A program made the position numbers and the translations under genes. Below, one piece after another: positions 5,870 through 6,111 of a DNA stretch of 6,111 nt; the stretch's first letter is position 1; each line of letters begins with the position of its first letter. The notes beneath the pieces are model-generated. The model did not search any database and was not told where the DNA came from. It saw only the letters and a list, made by a program, of their open reading frames with translations. The DNA is from Clostridiales bacterium UBA5446 (lineage in GTDB: Bacteria > Bacillota > Clostridia > Oscillospirales > Oscillospiraceae), in contig DIRC01000036.1 of assembly GCA_002427465.1 (NCBI GenBank), positions 1-6,111 of the forward strand, in the 5' to 3' direction.

Positions 5870-5898
5870 AATATATCAGGGAATCACTTGGCTGTCAA
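5870..5898 (-). promoter_or_regulatory. Strong sigma-A promoter of infC-rpmI-rplT
   Basis: TTGACA (5898-5893) is a perfect -35 box. After a 17-bp spacer comes TATATT (5875-5870), and the spacer ends in TGA, adding an extended -10 TG. The predicted start is a purine near 5863. The strength suits a ribosomal protein operon. Confidence 0.9.
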
Positions 5899-5910
5899 GC
5901 ATTTTTCATC

Positions 5911-5949
5911 TTCCGGAATTTTCCACTCAAAAATGGAAATCATATTCAC
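5911..5949. other. Palindrome and dyad upstream of the CmpB-family gene
   Basis: TTCCGGAA at 5911-5918 is a perfect palindrome. TTTCCA at 5920-5925 and TGGAAA at 5934-5939 form a 6-bp dyad with an 8-base centre. They lie between the infC promoter and the rightward gene at 5962. TTTCCA with TATTCA 17 bp later could be a weak promoter for that gene, but neither box is convincing. An operator is possible; chance is equally likely. Confidence 0.2.
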
Positions 5950-5961
5950 GGAGGTGAAAAA

Positions 5962-6111
5962 ATGTCCATTGCCGAACCCTTGTTTATCGGAACGGTCGGC
6001 GCCATATTATATGGCTTAATAGAAATTCTGTGGAGAGGGCATACCCATTGGACGATGCTCCTGCTGGGAGGCGCCTGCTTTATGGTGATGTATCTGATCG
6101 CATCCCTTGAC
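5962..6111 (+). CDS. CmpB-family (putative ABC transporter permease) membrane protein, C-terminus cut by window end
   Basis: Fifty codons from ATG 5962 stay open to the window end. GGAGGTG at 5950-5956 gives an excellent ribosome binding site with GGAGG 7 bases from the ATG. Two hydrophobic segments (about 6-23 and 32-48) flank the motif LIEILWRGHTHWTM (19-32). That WRGxTHW motif followed by LLLGG is typical of the CmpB-type putative ABC transporter permease family of Firmicutes, whose transport role is inferred by family naming and not well established. The gene diverges from infC, with about 60 bp between the infC -35 box and this ATG. It is not part of the infC operon. Confidence 0.8.
   Translation, partial: MSIAEPLFIGTVGAILYGLIEILWRGHTHWTMLLLGGACFMVMYLIASLD

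Noticed and set aside
1..6111. CRISPR array, tRNA, insertion sequence or defence system
   Set aside because: No spaced direct repeats, cloverleaf, transposase or terminal inverted repeats are visible; gene content is ordinary chromosomal.

Overview
The window looks like a moderately high-GC Firmicute of the class Clostridia, possibly Oscillospiraceae-like. The evidence is strong AGGAGG-type ribosome binding sites, the infC-rpmI-rplT order behind an attenuator-type leader, a YkpA/YbiT-type ABC-F protein, and DUF3810 and CmpB-type membrane proteins. No marker allows a genus-level call. There are seven protein-coding genes, two of them cut by the window edges. I see no tRNA, rRNA, CRISPR array or mobile element.

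Left part (1-1702). A secreted phosphodiester glycosidase (NAGPA domain) gene runs leftward and leaves the window without a stop. It is separated by about 270 bp from a rightward ABC-F ATPase gene. That gap holds an extended -10 promoter for the ABC-F gene and a puzzling short leftward reading frame, split by one base, whose stop touches the glycosidase ribosome binding site.

Middle (1703-4515). The ABC-F gene converges on a leftward DUF3810 membrane zincin-like gene with only 21 bp between stop codons. The intrinsic terminator that fits the ABC-F transcript lies inside the DUF3810 coding region on the opposite strand. The DUF3810 promoter directly follows the rplT terminator, and its predicted transcription start falls on the ATG, so the mRNA may be leaderless.

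Right part (4479-5900). This is a complete leftward infC-rpmI-rplT operon for IF3, L35 and L20. It has a near-consensus sigma-A promoter, a leader of about 150 nt with an intrinsic terminator just before infC, a candidate antiterminator pairing, an AUA start codon for infC and a strong terminator after rplT. The layout fits autogenous control at two levels: L20 acting on leader attenuation and IF3 acting on its own non-canonical start codon. A divergent rightward gene for a CmpB-family membrane protein begins at 5962 and is cut by the window end.

Most of the window is translation-related or envelope housekeeping. The points most worth attention are the infC leader, the AUA start, the one-sided decay of an ATP site in the ABC-F protein, and the tight promoter and terminator packing around the DUF3810 gene.
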